Below are positions 17,327 to 25,603 of a DNA stretch of 64,000 nt, one piece after another. Position numbers and translations under genes: made by a program. Source of the DNA: Sphaerochaeta sp032144095 (GTDB lineage Bacteria > Spirochaetota > Spirochaetia > Sphaerochaetales > Sphaerochaetaceae); contig NZ_JAVSNJ010000001.1 in the NCBI RefSeq assembly GCF_032144095.1, positions 62,001 through 126,000 of the forward strand, written 5' to 3'. Below the pieces are notes generated by a model. It was not told where the DNA came from. It searched no databases and saw only the letters and a program-made list of their open reading frames with translations. Each line of letters starts with the position of its first letter. Position 1 is the first letter of the stretch.

Positions 17327-19087
17327 ATGGCAAAAAAGCAAGTGATGGCATTCCCGTATCGTCAACGTGCAATCCTTCTCGTTGACCTCTCCCAGGAGTC
17401 CTGGCAAAAGATTCTTCTCTCCGAAGCTGAGGCAAAGTCTCTGCTTGGGGGGCGGCTGCTTGCCCTCTCCCTCTGGAATACCTATGCCAACTATGAGAGC
17501 CTGGAAAGCCATCTGTATGAGGTTGCGAATCCTGTGGTCATTGCTTCCGGTGCCGCCAGCGATACGCCCATGCTGTGTGCCGAATCGGCTACAGTCGTCA
17601 CCCGCTCCCCGGTCACCGGCAAGCTTACGGTCAACAGTGCCAGCGGGACCCTTGCCAAGACCTTGTTGGGTTGTGGCTACTCTGCCTTGGTCCTTGTGGG
17701 GAGAAGCCGTAGGCTTTGCAGCATCGAAATTGACCCCCAACAGGTAGTGTTTTCCAATGCAGAACGGTTTCATGGCATGACAACAGGCGAATTGCACTCC
17801 CATTTCAAGGGGAGGTCGTTGCTTTGCATTGGCCCTGCAGGGGAACACCAGGTCCCGTATGCATCACTTTTGTATGAAGGGGTGAACATAACCCGTGGCG
17901 GGGTGGGTATGGTTTTTGGGCTGAAGAACCTGAAATTCGTGGCTTTCCAATCCATTGCCAGCGGCAGGGAGAGCTACGATACCAAAGCACTGGGGCTCTG
18001 CACAAAACGGTACTTCACCCTTTTGAAAAAGACCAGGATAGGCAAGGCCATGCAGGACGAGGGGCCGGCTACCCTGCTGAAGAAGGCAAACAAGCTTGGA
18101 TGGGCGGCCATCGACAACTACTCGATGCGCGTTGATGGCCGGCTGTGGGGCCTCTGTCCGAAGACCCAGCCGGCAGGACAACCCAACCAGGAGCTTGTCT
18201 GTGCAGGTTGCCTCACCCCCGGGGCCCATATGCCAAGGAAACAGAGCCTGCTCGACTTCTCGGTCCTGATGGCCCTGGGTTCCAACCTGGAATTGTTTGA
18301 CTATCGCAGTGTCTCCCAGCTGGTCCAGCGTTGCGCCGAGAATGGGCTCGACCCCATCAGCATGGGTGCAATCCTCTCCTGGGCGCGGAAGACCCGATCG
18401 GAGGGAGGGCTCTCGTTTCTCCCTGACCTGAGTGGGTCCTCAGCCATCCAATACCTTAGGATCATCGACGCAATAGCCTACAGGAAAGGGACTGGTGAGC
18501 AACTGGCAGAGCCTTTTGCAAAACTTGTCTCCCTGTATGGGGGAGAAAACCATGCATACATGGTCAACTCCCAAGCCCTTCCCCCTTTCGATTTCCGGGG
18601 CCTTCCTACCCAAGCGACGCTTGCGGCAATGGGTGACGATACCCTGGTGTTTCCTGAGCTGCTCTATGGCAACCACTACCATCGGGGGAATGAGAGGATG
18701 CTCGCCCGATGGGCTGTATTCTCCCAGGACCTACGCTACGCCATGGAGTCTTTGGGCCTCTGCCCGTGGGTGTCGCTTCCCTTCTATGAGAAATGGATCA
18801 TGCGGTTTCCTTATTTCTTGATGCCCTCAAAGGCATGGAGTTTGCTGGCCTCTCTTGCAACGACCTCAGAAGGGTATCAGGTCACGGCAAAACAGATGGC
18901 CCAGTACGGCAGTCGAGCCTGGCTTTTGCAGCAGGAGATCGACAGCAAGCTTGTCAATGTCACAGGACGGTACGGATCGTTGCCCCAGCAGCTGCTGGTA
19001 GATGCCTCAAGCAACTACCATGCCTCCCAGATCGTCCCTCTGGCCCGGCTTCTGGATGCCTATTGGTCAAGACGGGGCATTGAGTAG
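17327..19087 (+). CDS. Aldehyde:ferredoxin oxidoreductase-like protein, incomplete cluster motif
   Basis: A protein of 586 residues that matches the AOR family: LVDLSQESWQ, LLGGRLLAL, VTRSPVTGKL, GCGYSALVLVGRS, CIGPAGEHQVPYA and GGVGMVFGLKNLKFVAF. AOR enzymes bind a tungsten-bispyranopterin and one [4Fe-4S] cluster through CxxCxxxC and a distant Cys. Here the first part reads VCAGCLTPGAH, so the third ligand appears missing, while the distant one (SLGLCPW) is kept. It may bind an altered cluster or none. ATG at 17327 has TGGAAGG 12 nt upstream; ATG 17345 is an alternative. The gene is divergent from the uridine kinase and its end overlaps the phosphodiesterase by 28 bp. Confidence 0.8.
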   Translation: MAKKQVMAFPYRQRAILLVDLSQESWQKILLSEAEAKSLLGGRLLALSLWNTYANYESLESHLYEVANPVVIASGAASDTPMLCAESATVVTRSPVTGKLTVNSASGTLAKTLLGCGYSALVLVGRSRRLCSIEIDPQQVVFSNAERFHGMTTGELHSHFKGRSLLCIGPAGEHQVPYASLLYEGVNITRGGVGMVFGLKNLKFVAFQSIASGRESYDTKALGLCTKRYFTLLKKTRIGKAMQDEGPATLLKKANKLGWAAIDNYSMRVDGRLWGLCPKTQPAGQPNQELVCAGCLTPGAHMPRKQSLLDFSVLMALGSNLELFDYRSVSQLVQRCAENGLDPISMGAILSWARKTRSEGGLSFLPDLSGSSAIQYLRIIDAIAYRKGTGEQLAEPFAKLVSLYGGENHAYMVNSQALPPFDFRGLPTQATLAAMGDDTLVFPELLYGNHYHRGNERMLARWAVFSQDLRYAMESLGLCPWVSLPFYEKWIMRFPYFLMPSKAWSLLASLATTSEGYQVTAKQMAQYGSRAWLLQQEIDSKLVNVTGRYGSLPQQLLVDASSNYHASQIVPLARLLDAYWSRRGIE

Positions 19088-19605
19088 GTCTTCAATTCAG
19101 CTATGCTTCCATCATCCCTGAACGAGAGAATCCTGATGCCCTCTGCATCGAGGATCCCGTAGGTGGGCCCCAAGGTATTCCTCGGGAAGGTGGGCGAGCC
19201 CGGATTCACGCAGATGATCCCCATGGCATCGGTATGGAGTTGGGGGGTGTGGGTATGCCCTGAGATGAAGATGTCACCCCTTTGCAAGCCAAGGCCATAC
19301 GGGGAAGGGTACCGGTCACCGTGGGTTAGCAGGATGGTCCTCTTTCCGAACGGGATTTTCCGGGTAAGGGGAGGAAAGAATATCTGGGCTTTGGAGAAAT
19401 CATAGGAGGAGTCGCAATTCCCCCGGACCTGGAGTATCTCCACAGGGCTATTGGCAAGGGATAGGGAGAAGAGGGGGTTTTCAGGAGGGCAGAGGTCTCC
19501 ACCAAGCAACACCATTGAAGCACCTATTTTTTCGGCCTTTTCAAGTAGTTTGGTTAGTGCTGGCAGAGATCCGTGCAGGTCAGAACCAAAGATGATAGTA
19601 TCCAT
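19060..19605 (-). CDS. YfcE/MJ0936-type metallophosphoesterase
   Basis: A 181-residue calcineurin-like phosphodiesterase. The motifs are complete: GSDLHGS, GGDLCPP, RGNCD, THGDRY and SGHTHTPQ, followed by NPGSPTFPR, the hallmark of the YfcE group. These enzymes cleave small phosphodiesters in vitro; the true substrate is unknown. The 3' end overlaps the AOR-like gene on the other strand by 28 bp. Confidence 0.9.
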   Translation of the reverse strand: MDTIIFGSDLHGSLPALTKLLEKAEKIGASMVLLGGDLCPPENPLFSLSLANSPVEILQVRGNCDSSYDFSKAQIFFPPLTRKIPFGKRTILLTHGDRYPSPYGLGLQRGDIFISGHTHTPQLHTDAMGIICVNPGSPTFPRNTLGPTYGILDAEGIRILSFRDDGSIAELKTYSMPRLDQ

Positions 19606-19736
19606 GGCCCCATACTATCACATAAGCCAAGCGATGGGAATTTGTTCTATAGTTGTGGGAAATTCTTGTTTGTGGGCTACAATACTGCTAGTATAGTACT
19701 GAAATTATATAAATATTGTAGTGTAGGAGGGAGCCT

Positions 19737-20663
19737 ATGTCAGAAATCAGGGAACTGACCTGTAGCGACGGGCACGTGTTGTATTACCACACATGGATTC
19801 CTGAAGGGGGCCAGGTAAAGGCGGTGGTACATCTTCTCCATGGAATGGCTGAACATAGCCAACGATATGACCGATTTGCCCGGTATCTCAACAAGCAGGA
19901 TATAGCAGTCTATGCGCAGGACCACAGGGGTCATGGCCTGACTGCAACCAAAGCCCAGGAAACCCTTGGTTGGTTTGCTGAGAGGGACGGTTGGTTGAGG
20001 GTTGCCCAGGATTCATTGGAACTCTCCAATGTCATTGTTTCCGATTTCCCCAAAAAACCACTTTTCCTCATGGGACACAGCATGGGCTCATTTCTTGCCA
20101 GGACGATAATCGTGGATGCACCTGACCTCTATGATGGGGTCATCATGATGGGAACCGGCCCTGCCTTGGGCATCCTGGGGACCCTCGGGCGCAAGCTGGC
20201 TCAGTCACATGTAAGGAAATTCGGTTCAAAGTTTGTGGACGAGCAGCTGAACAAGATGAGTTTTGGCTCCTACAACAAAAAGATACCCCAAGTCCATTCG
20301 GCCTTTGACTGGCTCAGCCGGGATGCTGCCGAGGTAAAGAAATATGATGACGACCCGCTCTGTGGGTTTGTCTGCACCGCCAAGTTTTTTGACGATATGC
20401 TGGATGGCATAGGATATGCAAACAGTCTGGTACGTGCAAAGAAACTCCATAATGACCTACCTATCCTCATCATCAGCGGGAGCATGGACCCTGTAGGGGG
20501 CTACGGCAAAGGGGTCCAGAAGGTGCAGGAGCTCTACAAGGCTGCCGCCATGGAAGACCTTACCCTGCACCTGGTTGAGGATGCCAGGCATGAACTCTTG
20601 AATGAGACCGACAGGGATTCAACCATGGAATACCTCTCGCTCTGGATTCAGGAGCGGATATAG
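19737..20663 (+). CDS. Alpha/beta hydrolase, monoacylglycerol lipase/lysophospholipase type
   Basis: This 308-residue hydrolase belongs to the serine aminopeptidase S33 / lysophospholipase group. It has HGMAEHS for the oxyanion strand, DHRGHG, nucleophile elbow GHSMGS, catalytic Asp in SGSMDPVG and His in DARHELLNE. No signal peptide, so it is cytosolic, probably acting on lipid esters. AGGAGGGAG precedes the ATG. It is followed at 5 bp by a YihY-type membrane protein, so the two are likely cotranscribed. Confidence 0.9.
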   Translation: MSEIRELTCSDGHVLYYHTWIPEGGQVKAVVHLLHGMAEHSQRYDRFARYLNKQDIAVYAQDHRGHGLTATKAQETLGWFAERDGWLRVAQDSLELSNVIVSDFPKKPLFLMGHSMGSFLARTIIVDAPDLYDGVIMMGTGPALGILGTLGRKLAQSHVRKFGSKFVDEQLNKMSFGSYNKKIPQVHSAFDWLSRDAAEVKKYDDDPLCGFVCTAKFFDDMLDGIGYANSLVRAKKLHNDLPILIISGSMDPVGGYGKGVQKVQELYKAAAMEDLTLHLVEDARHELLNETDRDSTMEYLSLWIQERI

Positions 20664-20667
20664 CCTG

Positions 20668-21909
20668 ATGAGCTTCATTCGTGCAATACGAGACAGAGTA
20701 CTCGCTTTTCTGAAATTTGCGACCGTTGCCTTCAACCAATCGTTGAGGGACAACGTGATGCAGTCAGCATCAAGTATGGTCTACTCCACCTTGATGGCAT
20801 TGGTGCCTGCAGTTACCTTTGTCTTTACCTTTTTCAGCGCCTTTGGTGTCCTGGAACCTATCATCGGCCTGCTTCGACAATGGCTGACCGATCTGGTAGG
20901 TCCTGAGGCAGGCCTTGAGCTGATGAACCTGCTGAACCTCTACACCACCAATGCCACTAGCTTGGGAGTTGTAGGGCTTGTCTCGTTTCTCATCACGATG
21001 GTGTTGTTGATCAACAAGGTCTGGACCGTCATCAACCAGATATTCCGTACAACCCGAAACAGGAATGCCCTCAAGCGCCTGGCGAGCTTTGTCACCTTTC
21101 TCATCGTGGCCTGCCTGTTGGCAGCCGCCTACATCAGCATCCAGTCTGTGGTGAATTCCTGGTACCTGACCCTCATCGGTGTCTCTATCGCGGGGTGGTC
21201 GAAGGTGGTGGGCATCATCACCCCGATCTTCACAACCTGGGCTGTCGTCTTCCTGCTCACCTATTTTGTGCCCAACACCAAGGTACGCTTCTCCTCGGCC
21301 ATGATCGGCTCAGTGACCGGTACCGTATTGCTGATGTTGGTCGGCAAAGGCCTGTCACTGCTCTCAGGCATGGCAACCAGGTTTTCGGTGATCTATGGCT
21401 CGCTTGCCAGCGTATTTCTCTTCCTTGTGCTCTGCTATGTGATCTGGATTGTCATCTTCTTTTGTGTAGAGCTTGCCTATGTCCACCAGTTCCGCCCAGA
21501 CACCCAGGTATACAAGGGACTTCCCCAGAGCCCTGCCCTGCAGCTGTGTGAGGGAATGAACATTATGATGCTCATCGGCAGCAATTTCCGTAATGGTGGG
21601 GGGGCCACCACCACCAAGGAGATGATGGAACGGCTCGCCATTCCTGACCTTCGCCTGTACGGGTTCCTGGAGCTGTTGTCCCAATTGAAATTCGTCACAC
21701 CCACCAACAACGGGCATACAACCTTCATCCCCATGCAGCCTCTGGAGAACCTGAAGGTGCAGGATCTGGTGAATGCGCTCTACGGCCTCGATACCATAGA
21801 GCGTGACGAGCGTGACACTGCGGGGGAGGCGATAGCTATCCAGGTGCAGGCACGTGGGGTATCCTCCCTGGGGAACCTTACGATAGAGAACCTGCTCCAA
21901 CGGATCTAG
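20668..21909 (+). CDS. YihY/BrkB family inner-membrane protein
   Basis: A 413-residue protein with six or so membrane segments in the first 300 residues, the early motif SASSMVYSTLMALVPAVTF typical of YihY/UPF0761, and a cytosolic C-terminal part resembling a winged-helix region. The function of the family is not known; the old RNase BN label is wrong. ATG at 20668 follows the hydrolase by 4 bp, with AGGAG 13 nt upstream. The frame upstream lies within the hydrolase gene. Only one base separates its stop from the convergent ZIP transporter. Confidence 0.88.
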   Translation: MSFIRAIRDRVLAFLKFATVAFNQSLRDNVMQSASSMVYSTLMALVPAVTFVFTFFSAFGVLEPIIGLLRQWLTDLVGPEAGLELMNLLNLYTTNATSLGVVGLVSFLITMVLLINKVWTVINQIFRTTRNRNALKRLASFVTFLIVACLLAAAYISIQSVVNSWYLTLIGVSIAGWSKVVGIITPIFTTWAVVFLLTYFVPNTKVRFSSAMIGSVTGTVLLMLVGKGLSLLSGMATRFSVIYGSLASVFLFLVLCYVIWIVIFFCVELAYVHQFRPDTQVYKGLPQSPALQLCEGMNIMMLIGSNFRNGGGATTTKEMMERLAIPDLRLYGFLELLSQLKFVTPTNNGHTTFIPMQPLENLKVQDLVNALYGLDTIERDERDTAGEAIAIQVQARGVSSLGNLTIENLLQRI

Positions 21910-21910
21910 C

Positions 21911-22717
21911 TCAACCGAGCCCTACATCCAACATCATCATGACCGTGAAGCCTATCATCGTCCCTATGGTGGCGAAATGTGTTGCCTTGTGGTCGTTGGG
22001 GTCACCCTGGGCTTCGGGGATGAGCTCCTCTACCACCACGTAGATCATGGCCCCCGCAGCAAAGGCAAGGGCGTAGGGCAGGATTGCCTGTACCTCGACT
22101 ACCAAAAGTGCTCCGAGTACTCCTGCAATGGGTTCCACCAGGCCGGAAGCCTGGCCATACATGAAGCTTTTGAACCTGCTCAGGTTTTCCCTTCTGAGGG
22201 GGATCGAGACGGCCGCCCCTTCAGGGAAGTTCTGCAACCCGATACCGATGGCAACTGCGATGGCGCTGAGCATCATGTTTGGGTCCCCTGTTGCAGCGGC
22301 GGCACCGAAGGCAACGCCTACGGCAAGCCCTTCGGGTATGTTGTGCAGGGTAATGGAGAATACCAGCAGGATGCTTCTTCTCAGGTGGGTGGGAATGCCT
22401 TCAGTCTCCCCAGGCTTCGAATTGAAGTGGGTGTGGGGCAGAAGCCTGTCGCTCAGCCAAAGGAAGCCTCCTCCCAGGAGAAAGCCGATGGCTGCCACCA
22501 GATAGGCAGGGACAGGACCCTCTTCGGCCATGGAGATGGCAGGTGCGAGCAGCGACCAGAAGCTTGCCGCGATCATGACACCGCTTGCGAAACCCAATAG
22601 GGTATTCATCACATGCGCTTTGATGGTCTTGAAGAAGAATACGAGGGCAGCACCTAAGGCTGTCATTCCCCAAGTCCCAAGGGTTGCTAAGAAGGCCAGT
22701 AGTATTGGATTGTTCAT
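21911..22717 (-). CDS. ZIP family divalent metal transporter
   Basis: A 268-residue membrane protein with eight predicted helices. The two metal-site helices carry FSITLHNIPEGLAVG and GIGLQNFPEGAAVS, as in ZupT and GufA-type transporters that bring in zinc or iron. A His-containing loop (LLPHTHF) lies between helices 3 and 4. It is alone on its strand. The presence of a separate ZnuABC system at 42-45 kb makes broad metal use possible here. Confidence 0.93.
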   Translation of the reverse strand: MNNPILLAFLATLGTWGMTALGAALVFFFKTIKAHVMNTLLGFASGVMIAASFWSLLAPAISMAEEGPVPAYLVAAIGFLLGGGFLWLSDRLLPHTHFNSKPGETEGIPTHLRRSILLVFSITLHNIPEGLAVGVAFGAAAATGDPNMMLSAIAVAIGIGLQNFPEGAAVSIPLRRENLSRFKSFMYGQASGLVEPIAGVLGALLVVEVQAILPYALAFAAGAMIYVVVEELIPEAQGDPNDHKATHFATIGTMIGFTVMMMLDVGLG

Positions 22718-22811
22718 GAGGATACGATAAAATCGAAAATCAAACTGGTCAATAGCTAAAGGTCCTTGTTCTTCACCAAGGAGACAGGCTATCGTCTATC
22801 TGGAGGCTTGT

Positions 22812-23276
22812 ATGCTGTTGGATGTTACTACGTTGGAAAAAATCGACCCCTTGATGTGGCACTCCCTTCCGGATGCCAATGATGGGATCATAGCAGATGA
22901 AATATGGAAGTGCGGGCCTGTGGTCTGTACGATGCTCAAGAACCCCCGTTGCAAAAGTGGTGAGGATTTGGTTTCCATACCCTATGCCATGGCGGTAAAG
23001 CGGGGAAAGAACCTTGTGTTGGTGGTCTCCCTTGAGCAAGAGGACCTTCGCTCCCTCTCCCTCAATCTGGGATGCTCACTGAAGGAGCTGCAGCAGGATT
23101 ACGGGACAAAGTCAAACTTCTCCGAGCTGCGTGCATACATCTATTCCAAGGATGAGCGGGAGGACCTCGGACCCTATGAGGAGAAGCTCGATTTGCAGCG
23201 GCTGCGCCTGTTCTTCCTTGATACGGTGTGTGACACCCTGGATATCGTCGAGCCACCGGAGCAGGTCAGGCTGTAG
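22812..23276 (+). CDS. Hypothetical protein, 154 residues
   Basis: I do not recognise this protein. It is soluble and mildly acidic, with MLLDVTTLEKIDPLMWHSLPDA at the start and a charged, helical C-terminal half. Support for it being real comes from a strong GGAGG (22802-22806) 5 nt before ATG, uninterrupted frame, and codon use like its neighbours. Its last 11 bases overlap the HIT gene on the other strand. Confidence 0.65.
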   Translation: MLLDVTTLEKIDPLMWHSLPDANDGIIADEIWKCGPVVCTMLKNPRCKSGEDLVSIPYAMAVKRGKNLVLVVSLEQEDLRSLSLNLGCSLKELQQDYGTKSNFSELRAYIYSKDEREDLGPYEEKLDLQRLRLFFLDTVCDTLDIVEPPEQVRL

Positions 23277-23652
23277 GATAGCACCCCTTATGGGGTATGA
23301 CATGGCGGACCCCACCCCTGGGGTTGCTGCTGTCGCCCTTTCTTCGGGGGATGAGGTGGATGTGGCAGTGGAAAATGGACTGCCCTGCCACCTCCCCAAC
23401 GTTGATACCCACATTGAAACCCTCTACAGTAGGGTCTGTAGCCAGGATTCTGGCGCGCTCGGCCTCAAGCAGGAGCATGCAAGCGTCCTTCTCCTCCTCT
23501 CTCAGGAGGAAGAAATCCGGTTCATGACGTTTGACGATGACCAGGGTATGTCCTTCAGTGACGGGATAGTTGTCCAGCACTGCATATGCATGCTCGTTCT
23601 CGCTGATGATCCTTTGCTTCTCCATCCTACAGAATATACACGATTGCGCCAT
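23266..23652 (-). CDS. HIT family nucleotide hydrolase
   Basis: A 128-residue histidine-triad protein of the HinT type, hydrolysing purine nucleotide phosphoramidates. CIFCRM with its zinc-type cysteines at the N-terminus, the fold motif NYPVTEGHTLVIVKRH and the active-site HCHIHLIPRRKGD are complete. It begins 18 bp after the phosphatase gene ends, so the two may be cotranscribed. Confidence 0.94.
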   Translation of the reverse strand: MAQSCIFCRMEKQRIISENEHAYAVLDNYPVTEGHTLVIVKRHEPDFFLLREEEKDACMLLLEAERARILATDPTVEGFNVGINVGEVAGQSIFHCHIHLIPRRKGDSSNPRGGVRHVIPHKGCYPTA

Positions 23653-23670
23653 GATGCTTCCTCCACATCC

Positions 23671-24816
23671 CTACAGGGTAAATACGATCGAGCCATGGAT
23701 CTCCAGCTTCCTTGCCGAGAGATTGTCCTGGATTGCTCGTATCTGGCCCGGGGAGAGCTCTACCTGGTCTGTCAGGTATGCTCTGGCGACGCTGCCGAGG
23801 CTCCTGTTTGTGACAGCCTTGCCCCCATTGAGGTCTGCAAACAGGTCCAGGATGATCTTGCTGATGAGCTTGTACCGTTCACTACCCTTTTCAAGGCCAT
23901 AGTAGTTCTGGTAGCTCTTCATATAGTCCTCGACAACCTCGTCAACGGTTGCACCCATCAGGGCCGAGAGCAAGGCTATGACAAAGCCGGCCCTGTCCTT
24001 TCCTTCGTTGCAGTGGACCAGGTAGGGACCCTTGTGGCTGGCCATGAAGGCGAGACCCTCCCTGAGCTTGGCGGTGAAATCAGGGTCTGTACATGTGACG
24101 CCCATGTTGAGGGCAATGACCGAGCCCTCCTCTGCCAATGCCTTGTAGTAAGGGGCCTGGCCAAGGTTTGCATACAGGCCGGTCTGCTCGTCTGCAAGGT
24201 TGATGACCGTCCTGATGCCGGCTTCCCTGGCAAGGGCCTCCACATAGGGGGCGCGGGGATCGTCAAGCAGGGGATTGGCCGAGCGGTAGAGTGTGTTGGC
24301 GGCAATGGAGCCGTTTTGTACCATCCTGAAGTTCGCAAAGACCTCGTCAGAGGCGTAGTCCTCCCGGTTTTCACTTCGTACCAGGCGCCTGAGCTCAAAC
24401 TGCTGGAGGTATCCTCCCTTTCTGGATAGGGTGATGAGGACAGGGGAGCCTACAACGGCCGAGCTTGCCTTTCCCAGGTCTCCGTAGTTGATGGCCAGCA
24501 TCACAGAGCCCTGGTTGAGCCGGACCAAAAGGTTTCCCTTGTCGACATCGCTGTATGAGGTGCCGATGGGTGCCTCAAAGGAGAGGGATCCTACAGTTAT
24601 CTCTGTGATGTCACCTACCTCGTAACCGAACCCAAGCAGCTCCTCTTTACCCATCTGTAGGGTGAGGTTACCATACTTGTCGATCGCAGCGACAGTAGAC
24701 TCCAATGGTGGCAGTGGTATCTGCCCCTCAGCCTCCTGCTGGAATGTTGCGCAGGAGGTGAAGGCCAGCATAGCGGAAAAGAGAAACACGAGGATGATGG
24801 GCCGTACCTGTTTCAT
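23671..24816 (-). CDS. Lipoprotein: SAM-hydroxide-adenosyltransferase C-terminal-like domain fused to tyrosine phosphatase
   Basis: A 381-residue protein with a lipoprotein signal ending in AFTSC (Cys22), so it is probably anchored in the periplasm. Residues about 42-130 (AAIDKYGNLTLQM, GTSYSDVDKGNLLV, AINYGDLGKAS, GSPVLITL) look like the C-terminal barrel of the SAM hydroxide adenosyltransferase/fluorinase family, without its catalytic N-terminal domain. Residues about 165-320 are a dual-specificity-like tyrosine phosphatase with active site HCNEGKDRAG. The phosphatase call is firm, the first domain a good guess. GGGAGG lies before ATG. It lies between HIT and a Crp-type regulator on the same strand. 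Confidence 0.8.
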   Translation of the reverse strand: MKQVRPIILVFLFSAMLAFTSCATFQQEAEGQIPLPPLESTVAAIDKYGNLTLQMGKEELLGFGYEVGDITEITVGSLSFEAPIGTSYSDVDKGNLLVRLNQGSVMLAINYGDLGKASSAVVGSPVLITLSRKGGYLQQFELRRLVRSENREDYASDEVFANFRMVQNGSIAANTLYRSANPLLDDPRAPYVEALAREAGIRTVINLADEQTGLYANLGQAPYYKALAEEGSVIALNMGVTCTDPDFTAKLREGLAFMASHKGPYLVHCNEGKDRAGFVIALLSALMGATVDEVVEDYMKSYQNYYGLEKGSERYKLISKIILDLFADLNGGKAVTNRSLGSVARAYLTDQVELSPGQIRAIQDNLSARKLEIHGSIVFTL

Positions 24817-24849
24817 GTGAGATCCTCCCTTGGTAGTGATGATGGCCTG

Positions 24850-25515
24850 TCAGAGCATGGACTGCTTGAGCTCGAAGGTGTTCTTGGTGAATTCGATGAG
24901 CCCCTCGCTCTTCATCTTTCCCAGTTCACTGGACATGGCACTTCGGTCGACGCAGAGATAGTCGGCAAGTTGCTGGCGGTCAAAGGGGATGGTGAAGGCT
25001 TTGCTGCCGGTCTTCCAGGCCTGTTCAGAGAGAAAGGAGAGCAGTTTCTCCCGCGTGTTGCGTTTGGTGATATGGTTCATCTTCTTCATGAGCCCCAGGT
25101 TCTTTTGTGCCAGGAGCCTGACCATGTTCTCGATGATCGCATGGTGGAATACACACTCTGACCGGCAGGTTGTGATGATCCTCTGGACACTGAGGAAGAG
25201 GACAACGGTCTTCTCGCACGTAACTACCGATACAAGGCTTTTTTCTGCAGTGCAGGCTACCGTTTCTGCAAAGATGTCCCCGACCCCGAGTTGGGCAACA
25301 AGGGTCCTGTTTCCCCAGAAATCATGACGGACCAGATGGATCGAGCCCGAGAGTACGACCCCAAGTTCATCCAGCACATCCCCCTCCTCTATGATGGTGT
25401 AGTCCTTGGGGTAGGTGGCCTCCTTTGGCTTGAGGCAAGAGATGAGGTGTGGCAGGTCATCAGGGCTGACTGTGTTGAAGAGCACACTTTGTGCAAGAAT
25501 CGGAAGAGCATTCAT
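24850..25515 (-). CDS. Crp/Fnr family transcriptional regulator
   Basis: A 221-residue regulator with an N-terminal cyclic-nucleotide-binding-like barrel (IIEEGDVLDELGVVLSGSIHL, LGVGDIFAETVA) and a C-terminal winged helix (FDRQQLADYLCVDRSAMSSELGKMKSEGLIEF). It lacks the N-terminal cysteine cluster of Fnr, so any redox sensing would use other residues. It is divergent from a ferredoxin gene, and a TGTTG-N6-CAACA palindrome lies between them, suggesting it controls both. The lipoprotein phosphatase follows on the same strand after 33 bp. Confidence 0.92.
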   Translation of the reverse strand: MNALPILAQSVLFNTVSPDDLPHLISCLKPKEATYPKDYTIIEEGDVLDELGVVLSGSIHLVRHDFWGNRTLVAQLGVGDIFAETVACTAEKSLVSVVTCEKTVVLFLSVQRIITTCRSECVFHHAIIENMVRLLAQKNLGLMKKMNHITKRNTREKLLSFLSEQAWKTGSKAFTIPFDRQQLADYLCVDRSAMSSELGKMKSEGLIEFTKNTFELKQSML

Positions 25516-25527
25516 TTCGTACCCTTT

Positions 25528-25554
25528 TGTTGTAAAAACAACATAACTTATGAT
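25528..25554. promoter_or_regulatory. Palindromic operator for the Crp/Fnr regulator and a ferredoxin promoter
   Basis: TGTTGTAAAAACAACA (25528-25543) is a perfect dyad that reads as TGTTG-N6-CAACA, the spacing of Crp-type sites. It overlaps the -35 of a possible rightward promoter TTGTTG (25527-25532), 16 bp, TATGAT (25549-25554), for the ferredoxin gene, and lies 13 bp from the regulator start. Confidence 0.6.
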
Positions 25555-25603
25555 TGCCCCATAGTATCATGGTCTCGCATCAAGGACAATGGAGTAATAA
25601 AAC

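Noticed and set aside
23131..24429. 432-codon plus-strand frame opposite HIT and phosphatase genes
   Set aside because: Covers two recognised genes on the minus strand and has no resemblance to a protein family.
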